From NCBI GenBank assembly GCA_947630695.1, contig CANRIM010000005.1, positions 23,885 through 87,884 on the forward strand: a DNA stretch of 64,000 nucleotides, given 5' to 3'. The stretch's first letter is position 1; each line of letters opens with the position of its first letter. Under the pieces are notes generated by a model. The model was not told the DNA's origin, did not search any database, and saw nothing but the letters and a program-made list of their open reading frames with translations. This document shows, piece after piece, positions 52,227-61,884 of this stretch. The position numbers were made by a program, and so were the translations under genes. This stretch comes from an uncultured Lachnospiraceae bacterium. Lineage in GTDB: Bacteria > Bacillota > Clostridia > Lachnospirales > Lachnospiraceae.

Positions 52227-53240
52227 ATGAAAATACTGGTAACCGGAGGCGCCGGATACATCGGCTCCCACACCTGTCTGGATTTGCTGCAAAACGGGCA
52301 TGAGACGGTGGTGGTGGACAATCTGTGCAATGCTTCCAGAGAAAGCCTGAAACGGGTGGAAGAATTAAGCGGAAAACCTATTCGCTTTTACGAAGCGGAT
52401 CTGCGGGACGCGGCGGCGCTGGATCAGATCTTTGCAAAGGAACGGCCGGAGGCGGTGATTCATTTCGCAGGATTGAAATCCGTGCCGGAATCCGTGGCGA
52501 AACCGCTGCTGTACTACGACAACAACATCAACGGCACCCTGCAGCTGTTTCAATGTATGCAGAAATACGGCGTATATCGCTTTGTCTTCAGTTCTTCGGC
52601 CACGGTATACGGGTCACCCAAAACCGTGCCCATCAAAGAGGATTTCCCGCTGTCTGTGACCAATCCTTACGGCAGGACCAAACTGATGATCGAAGATATG
52701 TTAAGAGATCTGGCCGTGGCGGATCCGAAGTTTGATATCGTATTGCTGCGGTACTTCAATCCCATCGGCGCGGATCAAAGTGGCCGCATCGGCGAGGATC
52801 CCAACGGCATTCCCAACAATCTGGTGCCCTACATTACCCAGGTGATCGTGGGGAAGCGGGAATATGTCCGGGTGTACGGCAACGACTATCCCACCCCGGA
52901 CGGCACCGGCGTCAGGGACTATATCCACGTGACGGATCTGGCGCAGGGCCATACCAAAGCCATCGAATACATGCAGCAGCACCATGGACTGCATGTCTTT
53001 AACTTAGGCACCGGCATCGGCTACTCCGTACTGGACGTGATCCACGCCTTTGAACAGGTCATCGGCAGGGAGATCCCTTACCAAATCATGGAGCGCCGTC
53101 CCGGGGATATCGCCACCTGCTATGCAGATCCGGCGCTGGCAGAAAAGGAAATGGGCTGGAAGGCCCGTTTCGGGATTGCAGAGATGTGCGCGGATGCCTA
53201 TCGCTGGCAGTCCATGAATCCCGATGGATATAAAGCATAA
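52227..53240 (+). CDS. galE: UDP-glucose 4-epimerase
   Basis: 337 residues; ATG 52227 is placed from AGGAGA. VTGGAGYIGSHTCLDLL binds NAD; SSSATVYG and YGRTKLMIEDML carry the catalytic Ser/Tyr/Lys; RYFNPIGA and GTGVRDYIHVTDLA follow. It interconverts UDP-glucose and UDP-galactose. Full length. No galactose genes are nearby. Confidence 0.96.
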   Translation: MKILVTGGAGYIGSHTCLDLLQNGHETVVVDNLCNASRESLKRVEELSGKPIRFYEADLRDAAALDQIFAKERPEAVIHFAGLKSVPESVAKPLLYYDNNINGTLQLFQCMQKYGVYRFVFSSSATVYGSPKTVPIKEDFPLSVTNPYGRTKLMIEDMLRDLAVADPKFDIVLLRYFNPIGADQSGRIGEDPNGIPNNLVPYITQVIVGKREYVRVYGNDYPTPDGTGVRDYIHVTDLAQGHTKAIEYMQQHHGLHVFNLGTGIGYSVLDVIHAFEQVIGREIPYQIMERRPGDIATCYADPALAEKEMGWKARFGIAEMCADAYRWQSMNPDGYKA

Positions 53241-53280
53241 AGAAAATGACAGTATGAAAAATACGTCATGGATGGAATCA

Positions 53281-53321
53281 AAAAAGTGGTGTTGAAGTTT
53301 CCCTTCGTCACCACTTTTTTT
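53281..53321. terminator. Bidirectional terminator between galE and the PDDEXK gene
   Basis: AAAAAGTGGTG 53281-53291 pairs with CACCACTTTTT 53309-53319, with a small inner GAAG/CTTC arm and T runs on both strands. Confidence 0.8.
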
Positions 53322-53397
53322 GAGTCGACTCCTTTGCAGGCTTCTTTTCCTTGATCAAAAGATAAAATTCAACAATTAGGTTTGCTATGTTCTCCTA

Positions 53398-54498
53398 TTA
53401 AAGCATCTTCATCAGCAAGGTACGATCTTCTCTGTTTACATTTAATACTTTCAGTGCTTCCTCCATGCTCATGTTTAAGGATTTCATGACATTTTTGACA
53501 TCATTCTGTAAAGTTTTTAGTCTGCCTTCGACCAGTCCTTCAGACTTTCCTCTCTTGTAAATGCCTTCACTCAAATTGCACACTGTAGATACCTCCTTAC
53601 TGATCTTTTCCGTTACCGCGATGCCGAATTCCTCCGACAACATGGCCTTTTTTTCTGCCTTGCTCATGTTCTGAGAAAACAGTTTGCTCAGCAGCCGTAT
53701 CGCTGGTTCTTTGCTTGCCTCACCCTTCGGTCCCAACCGAAGAATCACGATTTCCATCAGATCATAATTTCCCGTCAACTCCCTGTACTGTCCGTAAAGG
53801 TTTCCTTCCTGTATCTGATATACATTCATTGCGTCTGACCTGGATTTGCTTGTGCCTACGCAAATCCAGATGCTCGCCACTTTGGAGATCCGTTCAAAAT
53901 GCTGGTTTGTGAAGACCGTGCCCCACTGAGCCGATATCATCCGGGCGCCATAATAGATGCCGCGTTTGATGATCGGATACCCCGGCGTATCATTGTCCTG
54001 TACTTCCATATCGACGATGATCTCCACAAGGCTTCCGTCTTTGGGCGAATGCACCAAAAATCGGATGTCATAATACACGCCGCCTTCCCTGATGCTTTTC
54101 TCCTCCGCCGACAGGCCTCTGACCCTTTCACTTCCGCTTAGCTTAACACTGGCCGCGTCAACCTCTTTCGAAACGGGGTCCTCAACGTCGGCATCCGCAT
54201 AATCCGGCGTCACTGCAGTTTTACTGACCTGCGGCGCTCCTTCGATATAGTCCGGTATCCTGTGCACCGGAACATCCGCAAATTCTTTCAGACTGCTTTT
54301 CAGTACATATGCCAGAATTGCCTTATTTGCCACTAACTTCTTTGCTGTGGCATCATGCGCCGCGCTGCCTTCGGTAACGTTCAGCGCCTGCGCTGCCTCA
54401 TTTTCAAATTCGATTGTTTTTTCCGTGATTTTTCGTTTGTCTATTACATACCACCCACACTTTCTTTTATTCTTCAAACGATGATTATACAATATCAT
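53398..54498 (-). CDS. PD-(D/E)XK nuclease-family (Rpn/transposase-like) protein
   Basis: 366 residues from ATG 54498; the start is uncertain, as no strong ribosome site is seen. The N-terminal part (NEAAQALNVTEGSAAHD, ANKAILAYVLKSSLKEF) precedes the catalytic core YYDIRFLVHSPKDG and IIVDMEVQDN, giving D and ExQ residues of the PDDEXK_2 fold, then GYPIIKRGIYYGARMISAQ. Lachnospiraceae carry many such genes. They are called Rpn or transposase nucleases, linked to recombination, though this one has no terminal repeats. On the same strand, upstream, TTGACA lies at 54514-54519. Confidence 0.8.
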   Translation of the reverse strand: MILYNHRLKNKRKCGWYVIDKRKITEKTIEFENEAAQALNVTEGSAAHDATAKKLVANKAILAYVLKSSLKEFADVPVHRIPDYIEGAPQVSKTAVTPDYADADVEDPVSKEVDAASVKLSGSERVRGLSAEEKSIREGGVYYDIRFLVHSPKDGSLVEIIVDMEVQDNDTPGYPIIKRGIYYGARMISAQWGTVFTNQHFERISKVASIWICVGTSKSRSDAMNVYQIQEGNLYGQYRELTGNYDLMEIVILRLGPKGEASKEPAIRLLSKLFSQNMSKAEKKAMLSEEFGIAVTEKISKEVSTVCNLSEGIYKRGKSEGLVEGRLKTLQNDVKNVMKSLNMSMEEALKVLNVNREDRTLLMKML

Positions 54499-54503
54499 AT
54501 TCT

Positions 54504-54533
54504 TTACATATTGTCAATGTAGTTACATATTGT
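54504..54533. repeat. Short direct repeats upstream of the PDDEXK gene
   Basis: TTACATATTGT 54504-54514 and TTACATATTGT 54523-54533 repeat at 19-base spacing across the minus-strand promoter region, suggestive of an operator. Confidence 0.35.
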
Positions 54534-54865
54534 TTTTTACAGGTGGTAATCAGGTCACACAAAAATATTTTCACACCATTATCTTAGCAGGGAAAAATAC
54601 CAGCGTCAATGAATCTGTAGTTCAATCATGACTGCATTTGCTTCCGGTTAGAACAAGTAATGGAAGGAAGATAATAGAACTTTGCGATATTCTCCATGTG
54701 TATGATAACACGGAAATCCCTGTAAGAGGAAGTGAAGAATCTCTCATTCCGCAGTATCCCATTTTCAACACTCGAGTGATTAGAAAGAGCCGGAATTTCT
54801 AAAACAAGGAATTCCGACTCTTATCAATGCAACACTCCCCGGTGGTGTGAGAGGACGGCGGCTAA
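54534..54865. other. AT-rich stretch with relics between the PDDEXK and XRE genes
   Basis: No intact gene. It contains a relic frame at 54647-54802 and a 13-bp hairpin AAGAGCCGGAATT 54785-54797 with AATTCCGACTCTT 54810-54822 (one G-U pair). Confidence 0.6.
54647..54802 (+). pseudogene. Relic frame sharing a 26-bp identical segment with the antitoxin gene at 62150
   Basis: Bases 54647-54672 are identical to 62159-62184 and code for VRTSNGRK in the same frame. The frame runs on with an unrelated ELCDILHVYDNTEIPVRG to TAA 54800-54802, and the upstream side has no start or ribosome site, with a stop near 54627. Inference: a chimeric relic of a small-gene module. Confidence 0.5.
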
Positions 54866-55213
54866 TCACCGCCTCTTACTCGATTGATTTTTGTATTTAT
54901 CAAGTTCCATTAACATTTTATAAAGTTGTTCTTGATCGCTTTTACTTTTTGATGCTATAAATTCGTAACATTTCAGAGGAATGCTGTCTTTATTATCTTC
55001 TCCTAACTTTTCAAATAACATTGAAAGAGAGACATTCATTGCAGATACAATTTTTTCAATACTTTCAAGCGTGGCGTTCTTTTCACCTCGTTCAACCTGA
55101 CCAATGTATGTCGGATGACATCCGGCAAGTTCTGCAAGTTTTTCCTGACTTAGTCCATTCTCAGTCCTATAATGTCGAATCCTCAGTCCAATAATCTTAG
55201 CGATATCACTCAT
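54866..55213 (-). CDS. XRE-family transcriptional regulator
   Basis: 115 residues, ATG 55213 (GGAGA upstream on the minus strand). Helix-turn-helix at about 10-64: IRHYRTENGLSQEKLAELAG, then THPTY-type recognition helix (CHPTYIGQVERGEKNATL). The tail is charged and helical and may dimerise. It is divergent from the RCC1-dockerin gene, and the intervening DNA holds three repeats with exact 30-base spacing. It may control that gene, or itself. Confidence 0.85.
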   Translation of the reverse strand: MSDIAKIIGLRIRHYRTENGLSQEKLAELAGCHPTYIGQVERGEKNATLESIEKIVSAMNVSLSMLFEKLGEDNKDSIPLKCYEFIASKSKSDQEQLYKMLMELDKYKNQSSKRR

Positions 55214-55250
55214 TTATAAATTATCTCCATTGTTCAGGGAAATAGCTTAA

Positions 55251-55360
55251 AGTAGTCTATAAATATTCTTTTTTATATGCCATACACTATTGATATTTTT
55301 CTCTTAAGAAGATACACTATGAATATTAATACAAGATTTCAACGCTTTTAGACTATGAAT
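55251..55360. promoter_or_regulatory. Three (possibly four) operator-like direct repeats at 30-bp spacing
   Basis: CTATnnATATT occurs with CTAT starting at 55257, 55287 and 55317, exactly 30 bases apart; the second and third share ATACACTAT. A degenerate fourth, CTATGAATTA, starts at 55353. At about three helical turns the copies lie near the same face of DNA. The region separates the divergent XRE and RCC1-dockerin genes, so these could be XRE-binding sites. Confidence 0.55.
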
Positions 55361-55423
55361 TAAGAAATGATATTGAAAAAAGTACTGGCTTTGAAATGCC
55401 ATTTATTGCTGAGGAGGATAATT

Positions 55424-58400
55424 ATGAAACAGAAATTGATTTGTTATATTGTCGTTATTGCACTGATTGTAAGTAATTTATGTATAATGCAAAACACGAA
55501 TGTTGCGGCGGCAGATAGCCGGGAAGTTGCGCAGACAATACCGGTACATGCAAAGGTGAAGCAAGTAGTGTTAGGAGATGATCATAGTGCGGCAATAACA
55601 GAGAACGGAGATCTGTACTGCTGGGGCAATAATGATGGTGGCCAGGTAGGAAACGGCAGTACAAATCCTCAATTAACGCCAGTCAAGGTGCTGGGAAATG
55701 TAAAACAGGCAGCGTTGGGAGATTATCATAGCGCAGCGATAACAGAGGATGGAAATCTGTACTGCTGGGGCATAAATTATAGCGGCCAGGTAGGAAATGG
55801 AACTAAAACAGATCAATTAACGCCAGTTAAGGTGCTGGGAAATGTAAAACAGGCAGTGCTGGGAACTAATCATAGCGCAGCGATAACAGAGGGTGGAAAT
55901 CTGTACTGCTGGGGCAAGAATTATAGTGGCCAGGTAGGAAATGGAACTAAATCGGATCAATTAACGCCAGTTAAGGTGCTGGGAAATGTAAAACAGGCAG
56001 TGCTGGGTACTACTCGTAGCGCAGTGGTAACAGAGAATGGAGATCTGTACTGCTGGGGCAATAATGAAGTTGGCCAGGTAGGAAACGGCACCGTCCTGGA
56101 TCAATTAACACCAGTCAAGGTGTTGGAAAATGTAAAACAGGTAGTGTTAGGAGATTATCATAGCGCAGCGATAACAGAGGATGGAAATCTGTATTGCTGG
56201 GGCATTAATTCTAGTGGCCAGGTAGGAAATGGAACTAAAACGAATCAATTAACGCCAGTCAAGGTGCTGGGAAATGTAAAACAGGCAGTGTTGGGAGCTA
56301 ATCATAGCGCAGCGATAACAGAGGATGGAAATCTGTACTGTTGGGGCAAGAATTATAGAGGCCAAGTAGGAAATGGAACTAAAACGGATCAATTAGCGCC
56401 GGTCAAGGTACTGGATAGTGTAAAACAGGTAGTGTTAGGGTATGGTTATAGCGCAGCGATAACAGAGAATGGAGATCTGTATTGCTGGGGATTTAATGAT
56501 TATGGTGGGATAGGAAACGGCACCATCCTGGATCAATTAACACCAGTCAAGGTGCTGGAAAATGTAAAGCAGGCAGTATTAGCAAATTCTAGTAGTGCAG
56601 CGTTAACAGAGAACGGAGATCTATACTGTTGGGGCTATAATTTGAACGGAAGAGTAGGAAACGGTAGTACAAACAATCAATTAACTCCAGTAAAAATATT
56701 CGATGGGACTGGCTCAGTTATTGAACAGAAAATATGTGTTTTTTCTACTGAAAAATCATTGAGTGTAAAAACCGGTGAAAGTATGTGGCTGGCATTTGGA
56801 TTAATGAATGTCAATACCGAAGAGTTGAACGGTGATTGGAAAAAAATGTCGGTTTCGGTCAGTGACCCCACCATAATTTCATTGTCAGATTATGAAAAAA
56901 CAGAATATGGCTACTCACTTTATGTAACTGGAAAGAAAGAAGGATCTACAAATGTAGTCATAACGGATACGGAGAGTGGTGCAAATACAGTAATCAGAGT
57001 AAGTGTTTATGATAACTATGCACAATCCTATTCCTATGATATCAACAACGTTACAAGTTATTATCCGCAAAACGATTGGGATGGTAATATTTTAACGAAC
57101 ATTTATAATCTGAATGGTTTATATGTAAATAATTATAACTGTGAAAATAATTCTACAACGGACGATTATCATGTGAGTTTTGATGTTTATAATACGAAAT
57201 ATTATTATGGAGCCGTTGATATTTATGATGAGAATGGCATGTGGATGGGGTATGAAGAGATAAAACCATATGCCCAGATTTCAAGTTTATGGGATACCGG
57301 AAAGCAGGCATATTATCTGATAACAGATACTTCAGATGGAAAACTTCTAACTTATGAAAGCGCCACCTATTCTCAGCATACACATATAAATATTGATGTT
57401 CCTCAAGGCGGATATTTTACAATTTCAAATAATATCTCTGAATCACCGGGAGCATATTTTGTCAATGCATTTCAAATTTTATTTGATGGTGCGTCAACTG
57501 CTTTTGACCTGTTTACATCGGATAGTACAAAGCAATCCGCATTGTCAAATCTTTTAGAACAAACAAAGCAATCATTTGCAGATCGCTTAAAAGAGGCACG
57601 AAATGAGGGCTTGAAAGATGTAATAAAACAAAAATTACAAAAAGCAAAAATTGATACAATGAAGAGCGAAATAAAGAAAATTGTTAAAAAATTTTCCAAT
57701 TCTACGCTTAAGGATCAAGTGCTGTCAGCAGATAACATGTATGCAGATATGGCTACGCTTGCTGAAAATTTTCTGAATTCTTTTGATATCAGTTGGAAAC
57801 ATCTGTTACAGAGCAGTGCAGGTGTAGGAGAATCTTTATTTACCCAATTTGCCGGTCCGGCAGGCGTTGCATTAAAGGGTTGTTTTGCAATGTCTAAGAC
57901 ATCAAATAAACTTTTGATGGCCACTCAAATGGCCGGTTCTTTTGAGTCGCCTTACGTAACAATGTACTCTGACATTGAGGAGGGATTTATTAATTCGTAT
58001 GGAGTTACAGTAAATACAAATGGAAATGTTGATGCAGATGCAGTACTTCAAGTATTCCGTGTTTCAAATAGCGATACAATTGAGATGGTGCTGAATTCTG
58101 ATAATCCACTGGAAATCCATGAATTATATAACATTTGTTTTGTAAAAAATGATCAGCTGGTTCAACCCAATGGAAAGGTCAAAGTATATATTCCAGTTCC
58201 AAATGGAATGCAGGGAAACACATGTAGAGTATACCGACAGGAAACCGACGATACATGGAAAATAATTGATGCGTATGTAGAAGGGAATTACTTAGTATTT
58301 GAAACTGATCATTTCAGTTATTATGCTGTGGTTGGTGATCAGAAATCTATGACGATATCATCTCTTCCGGACAAAACAGACTACAATGAAGGTGAAGTTC

Positions 58401-58795
58401 TTGATACAACAGGGCTGATTCTAAATGTAAATGGAGAGTCCATCTCAGAAGGATTTATTTGTAATCCAACTGTTTTATCAGGAAATGGGAAGCAAACGAT
58501 TCAAGTTCTATATGGGCCATTGGTAACTGAATTTACAGTGAATGTTAGCGGTTCGAAATCAATGATATATGGTGACGTTGACGGAAATGGAAGTATCGAC
58601 GCTTCTGATGCCTTGATGATATTAAAATACAGTGCAAAACTGGAAATTCCATTTGGCCAGAAGATAACAGCAGCAGATGTGGATAATAGTGGCTCAATAG
58701 AGGCGAATGATGCATTGCTGGTATTAAAGAAAGTGGCAAAATTAATTGATCATTTTCCCGTAGAGGAACAATTGGGCTCGGATTCGACAGAGTAA
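55424..58795 (+). CDS. Large secreted protein: eight RCC1 repeats, Ig-like domains and C-terminal dockerin
   Basis: 1123 residues, ATG 55424 after GAGGAGG. Signal peptide at 1-27 or so. Residues 44-427 are eight tandem 48-residue RCC1 repeats (core HSAAITEDGNLYCWG ... GQVGNGT ... QLTPVKVL), probably a beta-propeller-like fold. A bacterial Ig-like domain follows near 430-530, a helical central part near 700-850, another Ig-like domain near 977-1046, and a type-I dockerin at 1050-1110 with two Ca2+ loops (DVDGNGSIDASD, DVDNSGSIEAND). The protein is exported and would bind a cohesin, none of which is in the window. Ligand unknown. AT-rich, probably acquired. Confidence 0.85.
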   Translation: MKQKLICYIVVIALIVSNLCIMQNTNVAAADSREVAQTIPVHAKVKQVVLGDDHSAAITENGDLYCWGNNDGGQVGNGSTNPQLTPVKVLGNVKQAALGDYHSAAITEDGNLYCWGINYSGQVGNGTKTDQLTPVKVLGNVKQAVLGTNHSAAITEGGNLYCWGKNYSGQVGNGTKSDQLTPVKVLGNVKQAVLGTTRSAVVTENGDLYCWGNNEVGQVGNGTVLDQLTPVKVLENVKQVVLGDYHSAAITEDGNLYCWGINSSGQVGNGTKTNQLTPVKVLGNVKQAVLGANHSAAITEDGNLYCWGKNYRGQVGNGTKTDQLAPVKVLDSVKQVVLGYGYSAAITENGDLYCWGFNDYGGIGNGTILDQLTPVKVLENVKQAVLANSSSAALTENGDLYCWGYNLNGRVGNGSTNNQLTPVKIFDGTGSVIEQKICVFSTEKSLSVKTGESMWLAFGLMNVNTEELNGDWKKMSVSVSDPTIISLSDYEKTEYGYSLYVTGKKEGSTNVVITDTESGANTVIRVSVYDNYAQSYSYDINNVTSYYPQNDWDGNILTNIYNLNGLYVNNYNCENNSTTDDYHVSFDVYNTKYYYGAVDIYDENGMWMGYEEIKPYAQISSLWDTGKQAYYLITDTSDGKLLTYESATYSQHTHINIDVPQGGYFTISNNISESPGAYFVNAFQILFDGASTAFDLFTSDSTKQSALSNLLEQTKQSFADRLKEARNEGLKDVIKQKLQKAKIDTMKSEIKKIVKKFSNSTLKDQVLSADNMYADMATLAENFLNSFDISWKHLLQSSAGVGESLFTQFAGPAGVALKGCFAMSKTSNKLLMATQMAGSFESPYVTMYSDIEEGFINSYGVTVNTNGNVDADAVLQVFRVSNSDTIEMVLNSDNPLEIHELYNICFVKNDQLVQPNGKVKVYIPVPNGMQGNTCRVYRQETDDTWKIIDAYVEGNYLVFETDHFSYYAVVGDQKSMTISSLPDKTDYNEGEVLDTTGLILNVNGESISEGFICNPTVLSGNGKQTIQVLYGPLVTEFTVNVSGSKSMIYGDVDGNGSIDASDALMILKYSAKLEIPFGQKITAADVDNSGSIEANDALLVLKKVAKLIDHFPVEEQLGSDSTE
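55553..56704 (+). repeat. Eight tandem 144-bp coding repeats (RCC1)
   Basis: Period exactly 144 bases. Repeats 2, 3, 5 and 6 are nearly identical at DNA level, showing recent duplication or gene conversion; repeats 7 and 8 are more diverged. Confidence 0.9.
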
Positions 58796-58866
58796 CCAAC
58801 GCCAGAAATTACAGGAAAAAGAAAGGAAAGTGGTGTATTCGGTTATGAGTACATCGTACAAGAAAA

Positions 58867-61800
58867 ATGTTTAATCGTTTTATTTTATCAAAAAAATGTA
58901 TTGCAGTATTGATGATATTGATCATGGCCGTTTCTGTTTCGTATAAAATGCCTGCAAAAGCTGAATCAATCTCATCGCGTGTTGGGGATGTCGATACGAA
59001 TGGGTCCATTAATGCTTCAGATGCGCTTCTGGTTTTAAAATATGCGGCTAAATTGATTAAAATCGACGAGGAATTACAGAAATATGCAGATGTGAATGAT
59101 GACGAAAGTATCAATGCAACAGATGCATTGGATATTTTAAAATACGCAGCACGACTTATTGATCATTTTCTTGCAGATGTCCCAAAGACTTTTACAGTTT
59201 CATTTTATACAGACGGAGGTTCAAAGGTCGCGGATCAAGTTGTAAATGAAGGAGATTTGGTGTCAGTTCCTGAGCCTCCTGAAAAAGATGGATTTGTATT
59301 TGTCGGATGGTATAGCTCTTCTGACTTTACCGAGCTGTTTAATTTCAATGTGCCCGTTCATAATTCCTGCACAATCATCGCACGATGGGTCAATGCTGCA
59401 GACACAACGGACACAGATGATGATGGATTATCGGATGAATGGGAAAAGTATTTTGAAACAGACCCGAATTTACCTGATACCGATGGAGATGGGTTGAGTG
59501 ATTATATTGAGGTGACAGACCTGGGATATGATCCTCTGCGCGTTGATACTGACGACAATGGCATAATTGATTCTCAAGAAGATCCGGATGGAGATGGTAT
59601 CATTAACTCTGAAGAAATCAAACTGGGAACAGATCCTGCTTTGTCTGATACGGATGGGGATGATTTAAGCGATTCTGATGAATTAAATATCTATCATACC
59701 AATCCTGTTTTAACTGATACGGACAGCGATGGTGCCAATGACGGTTGGGAGATTAAGTATCAGTTTGATCCGTTAGCATATAATGCAAGTTTTCAAGTGG
59801 AGATAAGTTCTAAAGGGACTTTGGAAAACAATGATGTCATTGCTTCTGCTGCAGTGATCGAAGATGGAAAACAGGCTGCTACATTGAAAGTAGAAGCAGT
59901 AGAGGATTATCTTTTATCTTCCTCAATTCCCGGATATTTAGGCAGTGCATATGATTTTAGTATTAACGGAGAGATCAGCAGTGCCGTTATTACGTTTACA
60001 TACAATCCTTCTTTAAGTGAAAATGCAGCATCATTCCAGCCCAGAATCTATTATTTTAACGAAGAGGATGGAACTTTGGAAGAATTGGAAAATCAGACCG
60101 TTTCCGAAGGAACCGTAAGTGCAACAGTGAAGCATTTTTCCAGGTATATACTTTTGGATAAAATACGGTTTGAAGAAATCTGGAACACAGGAATCGAACC
60201 TCCCGATTCAGACAAGGTTGACTGGTCCGCTGATCGCAACAAGGACGGAATACCGGACTACTATAATGACCTCATTTTTTCCGGAGATTTAGTCGTAAGT
60301 AATGGTTCCAAAGAATTCAGTGGGATTGATTTCAATTATGATATCACTGGTAAATTAAGCGATGACTATGACGGAGACGGAATTAAAAATGGAGATGAGA
60401 TTCGTATTGCTCATTGCGTAATGATAACGGGACGGTTTGACAAAACAGATATCGTATGTATCAAAATAAATTCCAATCCTACGATGATGGATACGGATGG
60501 AGATGGGGAAACAGACCCGGATGACAGTGACCCGTTAAATTGGAACATATCCGATCGGGATCTTGCCATGGCCAGTTCAATGTCTTACACATCGCTTTCA
60601 TCTGTAACGTACGAGAGCAAATTAGCAAATCTTTCAGATTCGCTGAAAAATGAAATTAATAATAATTTCAATGAATTTGGAAATGTGGCGAATCTAAGTG
60701 AACTGGACAGATGGAGTGTCATTGATTCTATAGATGATGTAACCGATATGCAGGCAGTTGCCTTCAAAGTGGAATCGAATATAGTTGTAGCATATGCCGG
60801 AACGCAAGGAATTATAGATTGGTATAATGACGTTCGTGAGGTATTTAATACTAGTTTTCAGTCTAAGCCGGCAAAACAATTTATAAAGCGTGTAATGGGG
60901 AATTATCCCGGCTGTAATGTTTATATTGCCGGGCATTCACTGGGAGGAAATCTGGCTTATCATGCTGCAGTAAAGGGATTAGATTATAATGCTTCCATGA
61001 TAAAAAGGATCGTAACATTTAATGGATTGGGATTAAGTACTGCTTATTATGGGTTCCTTACGTATGAAAGTGAAGTTCTAAATAAGCATACATCGATAAT
61101 AAAAGATTATAGCGTCGTTGGAGATTGTGTATCGCAGGGAATACTGAGAAGTATAACAAAGCACTATGGCGGTGAACCTATAATGATAAATAAGAGTTTT
61201 GATGTTCCTGTAAATAACAAGCTGTTCGGAATGAATACATATGTAGACTGGAACTGTCATGATTTGTATAATTTCCTGGATTATTTTGCACCAAGAAAAG
61301 AAGTATCGGATCAGTTATATGAGGATGTTGTCGGGAAATATGTAGATGCAATTTTTAATTTTGATTATGAAGAAATAATAAAGTATCTTGCCTTTGATTC
61401 AGACAAATGGATTTATGATTATTTTTACGCAGCAGTCACAGAAGCGGGATGTTCGATTGATGAAATGATAGAGGCCTTTGCTTCTGCATTTAATGGGTAT
61501 TTAGATGAAGATACTATAAAAGATTTAGATTCATTGGTTCAGACAATGTATGATGTGTATAATCAAACGCTACAAAAAGAATTTAAATCATATAAAGCAG
61601 ATTATGAGATTACTGATGCAAATAAATTAAATGACTACGAAATAGAATCTGCCATAGAAGATAATTTCCCTTATGATCTTAGACAATTATCGGATTACTT
61701 CGAGTTAAATAAGGTAAACAAGGGATATGCGGTTGCTGTAGAAGTAACCTTTGAAATAGACGGAGAAGTCAGTGAACCGTTTGAAATGGATTTCATTGTA

Positions 61801-61884
61801 GTAGAATATAAAGGTGATTGGAAATTAGTCAATAATCCGCTTTTATCGATAGGGTTACTAGGAAGAATAACTGGATTAAATTAA
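58867..61884 (+). CDS. Large secreted protein: N-terminal dockerin, InlB-like repeat, Ca-binding repeats and lipase-like domain
   Basis: 1005 residues from ATG 58867; the ribosome site is weak. Signal peptide ends near 34. A dockerin (about 38-98; DVDTNGSINASD and DVNDDESINATD, the second loop losing its Gly) is followed by a Listeria-Bacteroides type repeat (about 100-175, GFVFVGWYSSSDF), thrombospondin type-3-like Ca repeats (DTDGDGLSD, 180-300), a beta-rich middle, and an alpha/beta-hydrolase domain with GHSLGG at 689-694, Ser691 the likely nucleophile. It may be a secreted lipase or esterase. The dockerin resembles the one ending the previous protein, so both may share a scaffold. Confidence 0.8.
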   Translation: MFNRFILSKKCIAVLMILIMAVSVSYKMPAKAESISSRVGDVDTNGSINASDALLVLKYAAKLIKIDEELQKYADVNDDESINATDALDILKYAARLIDHFLADVPKTFTVSFYTDGGSKVADQVVNEGDLVSVPEPPEKDGFVFVGWYSSSDFTELFNFNVPVHNSCTIIARWVNAADTTDTDDDGLSDEWEKYFETDPNLPDTDGDGLSDYIEVTDLGYDPLRVDTDDNGIIDSQEDPDGDGIINSEEIKLGTDPALSDTDGDDLSDSDELNIYHTNPVLTDTDSDGANDGWEIKYQFDPLAYNASFQVEISSKGTLENNDVIASAAVIEDGKQAATLKVEAVEDYLLSSSIPGYLGSAYDFSINGEISSAVITFTYNPSLSENAASFQPRIYYFNEEDGTLEELENQTVSEGTVSATVKHFSRYILLDKIRFEEIWNTGIEPPDSDKVDWSADRNKDGIPDYYNDLIFSGDLVVSNGSKEFSGIDFNYDITGKLSDDYDGDGIKNGDEIRIAHCVMITGRFDKTDIVCIKINSNPTMMDTDGDGETDPDDSDPLNWNISDRDLAMASSMSYTSLSSVTYESKLANLSDSLKNEINNNFNEFGNVANLSELDRWSVIDSIDDVTDMQAVAFKVESNIVVAYAGTQGIIDWYNDVREVFNTSFQSKPAKQFIKRVMGNYPGCNVYIAGHSLGGNLAYHAAVKGLDYNASMIKRIVTFNGLGLSTAYYGFLTYESEVLNKHTSIIKDYSVVGDCVSQGILRSITKHYGGEPIMINKSFDVPVNNKLFGMNTYVDWNCHDLYNFLDYFAPRKEVSDQLYEDVVGKYVDAIFNFDYEEIIKYLAFDSDKWIYDYFYAAVTEAGCSIDEMIEAFASAFNGYLDEDTIKDLDSLVQTMYDVYNQTLQKEFKSYKADYEITDANKLNDYEIESAIEDNFPYDLRQLSDYFELNKVNKGYAVAVEVTFEIDGEVSEPFEMDFIVVEYKGDWKLVNNPLLSIGLLGRITGLN

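Noticed and set aside
55251..55360. CRISPR-like array
   Set aside because: Only about 11-16 bases recur, no constant 25-35-bp repeat, and no cas genes are near; better read as operators.
55553..56704. Non-coding tandem satellite
   Set aside because: The period is 144 bases (48 codons), fully in frame, and the RCC1 core is conserved at protein level.
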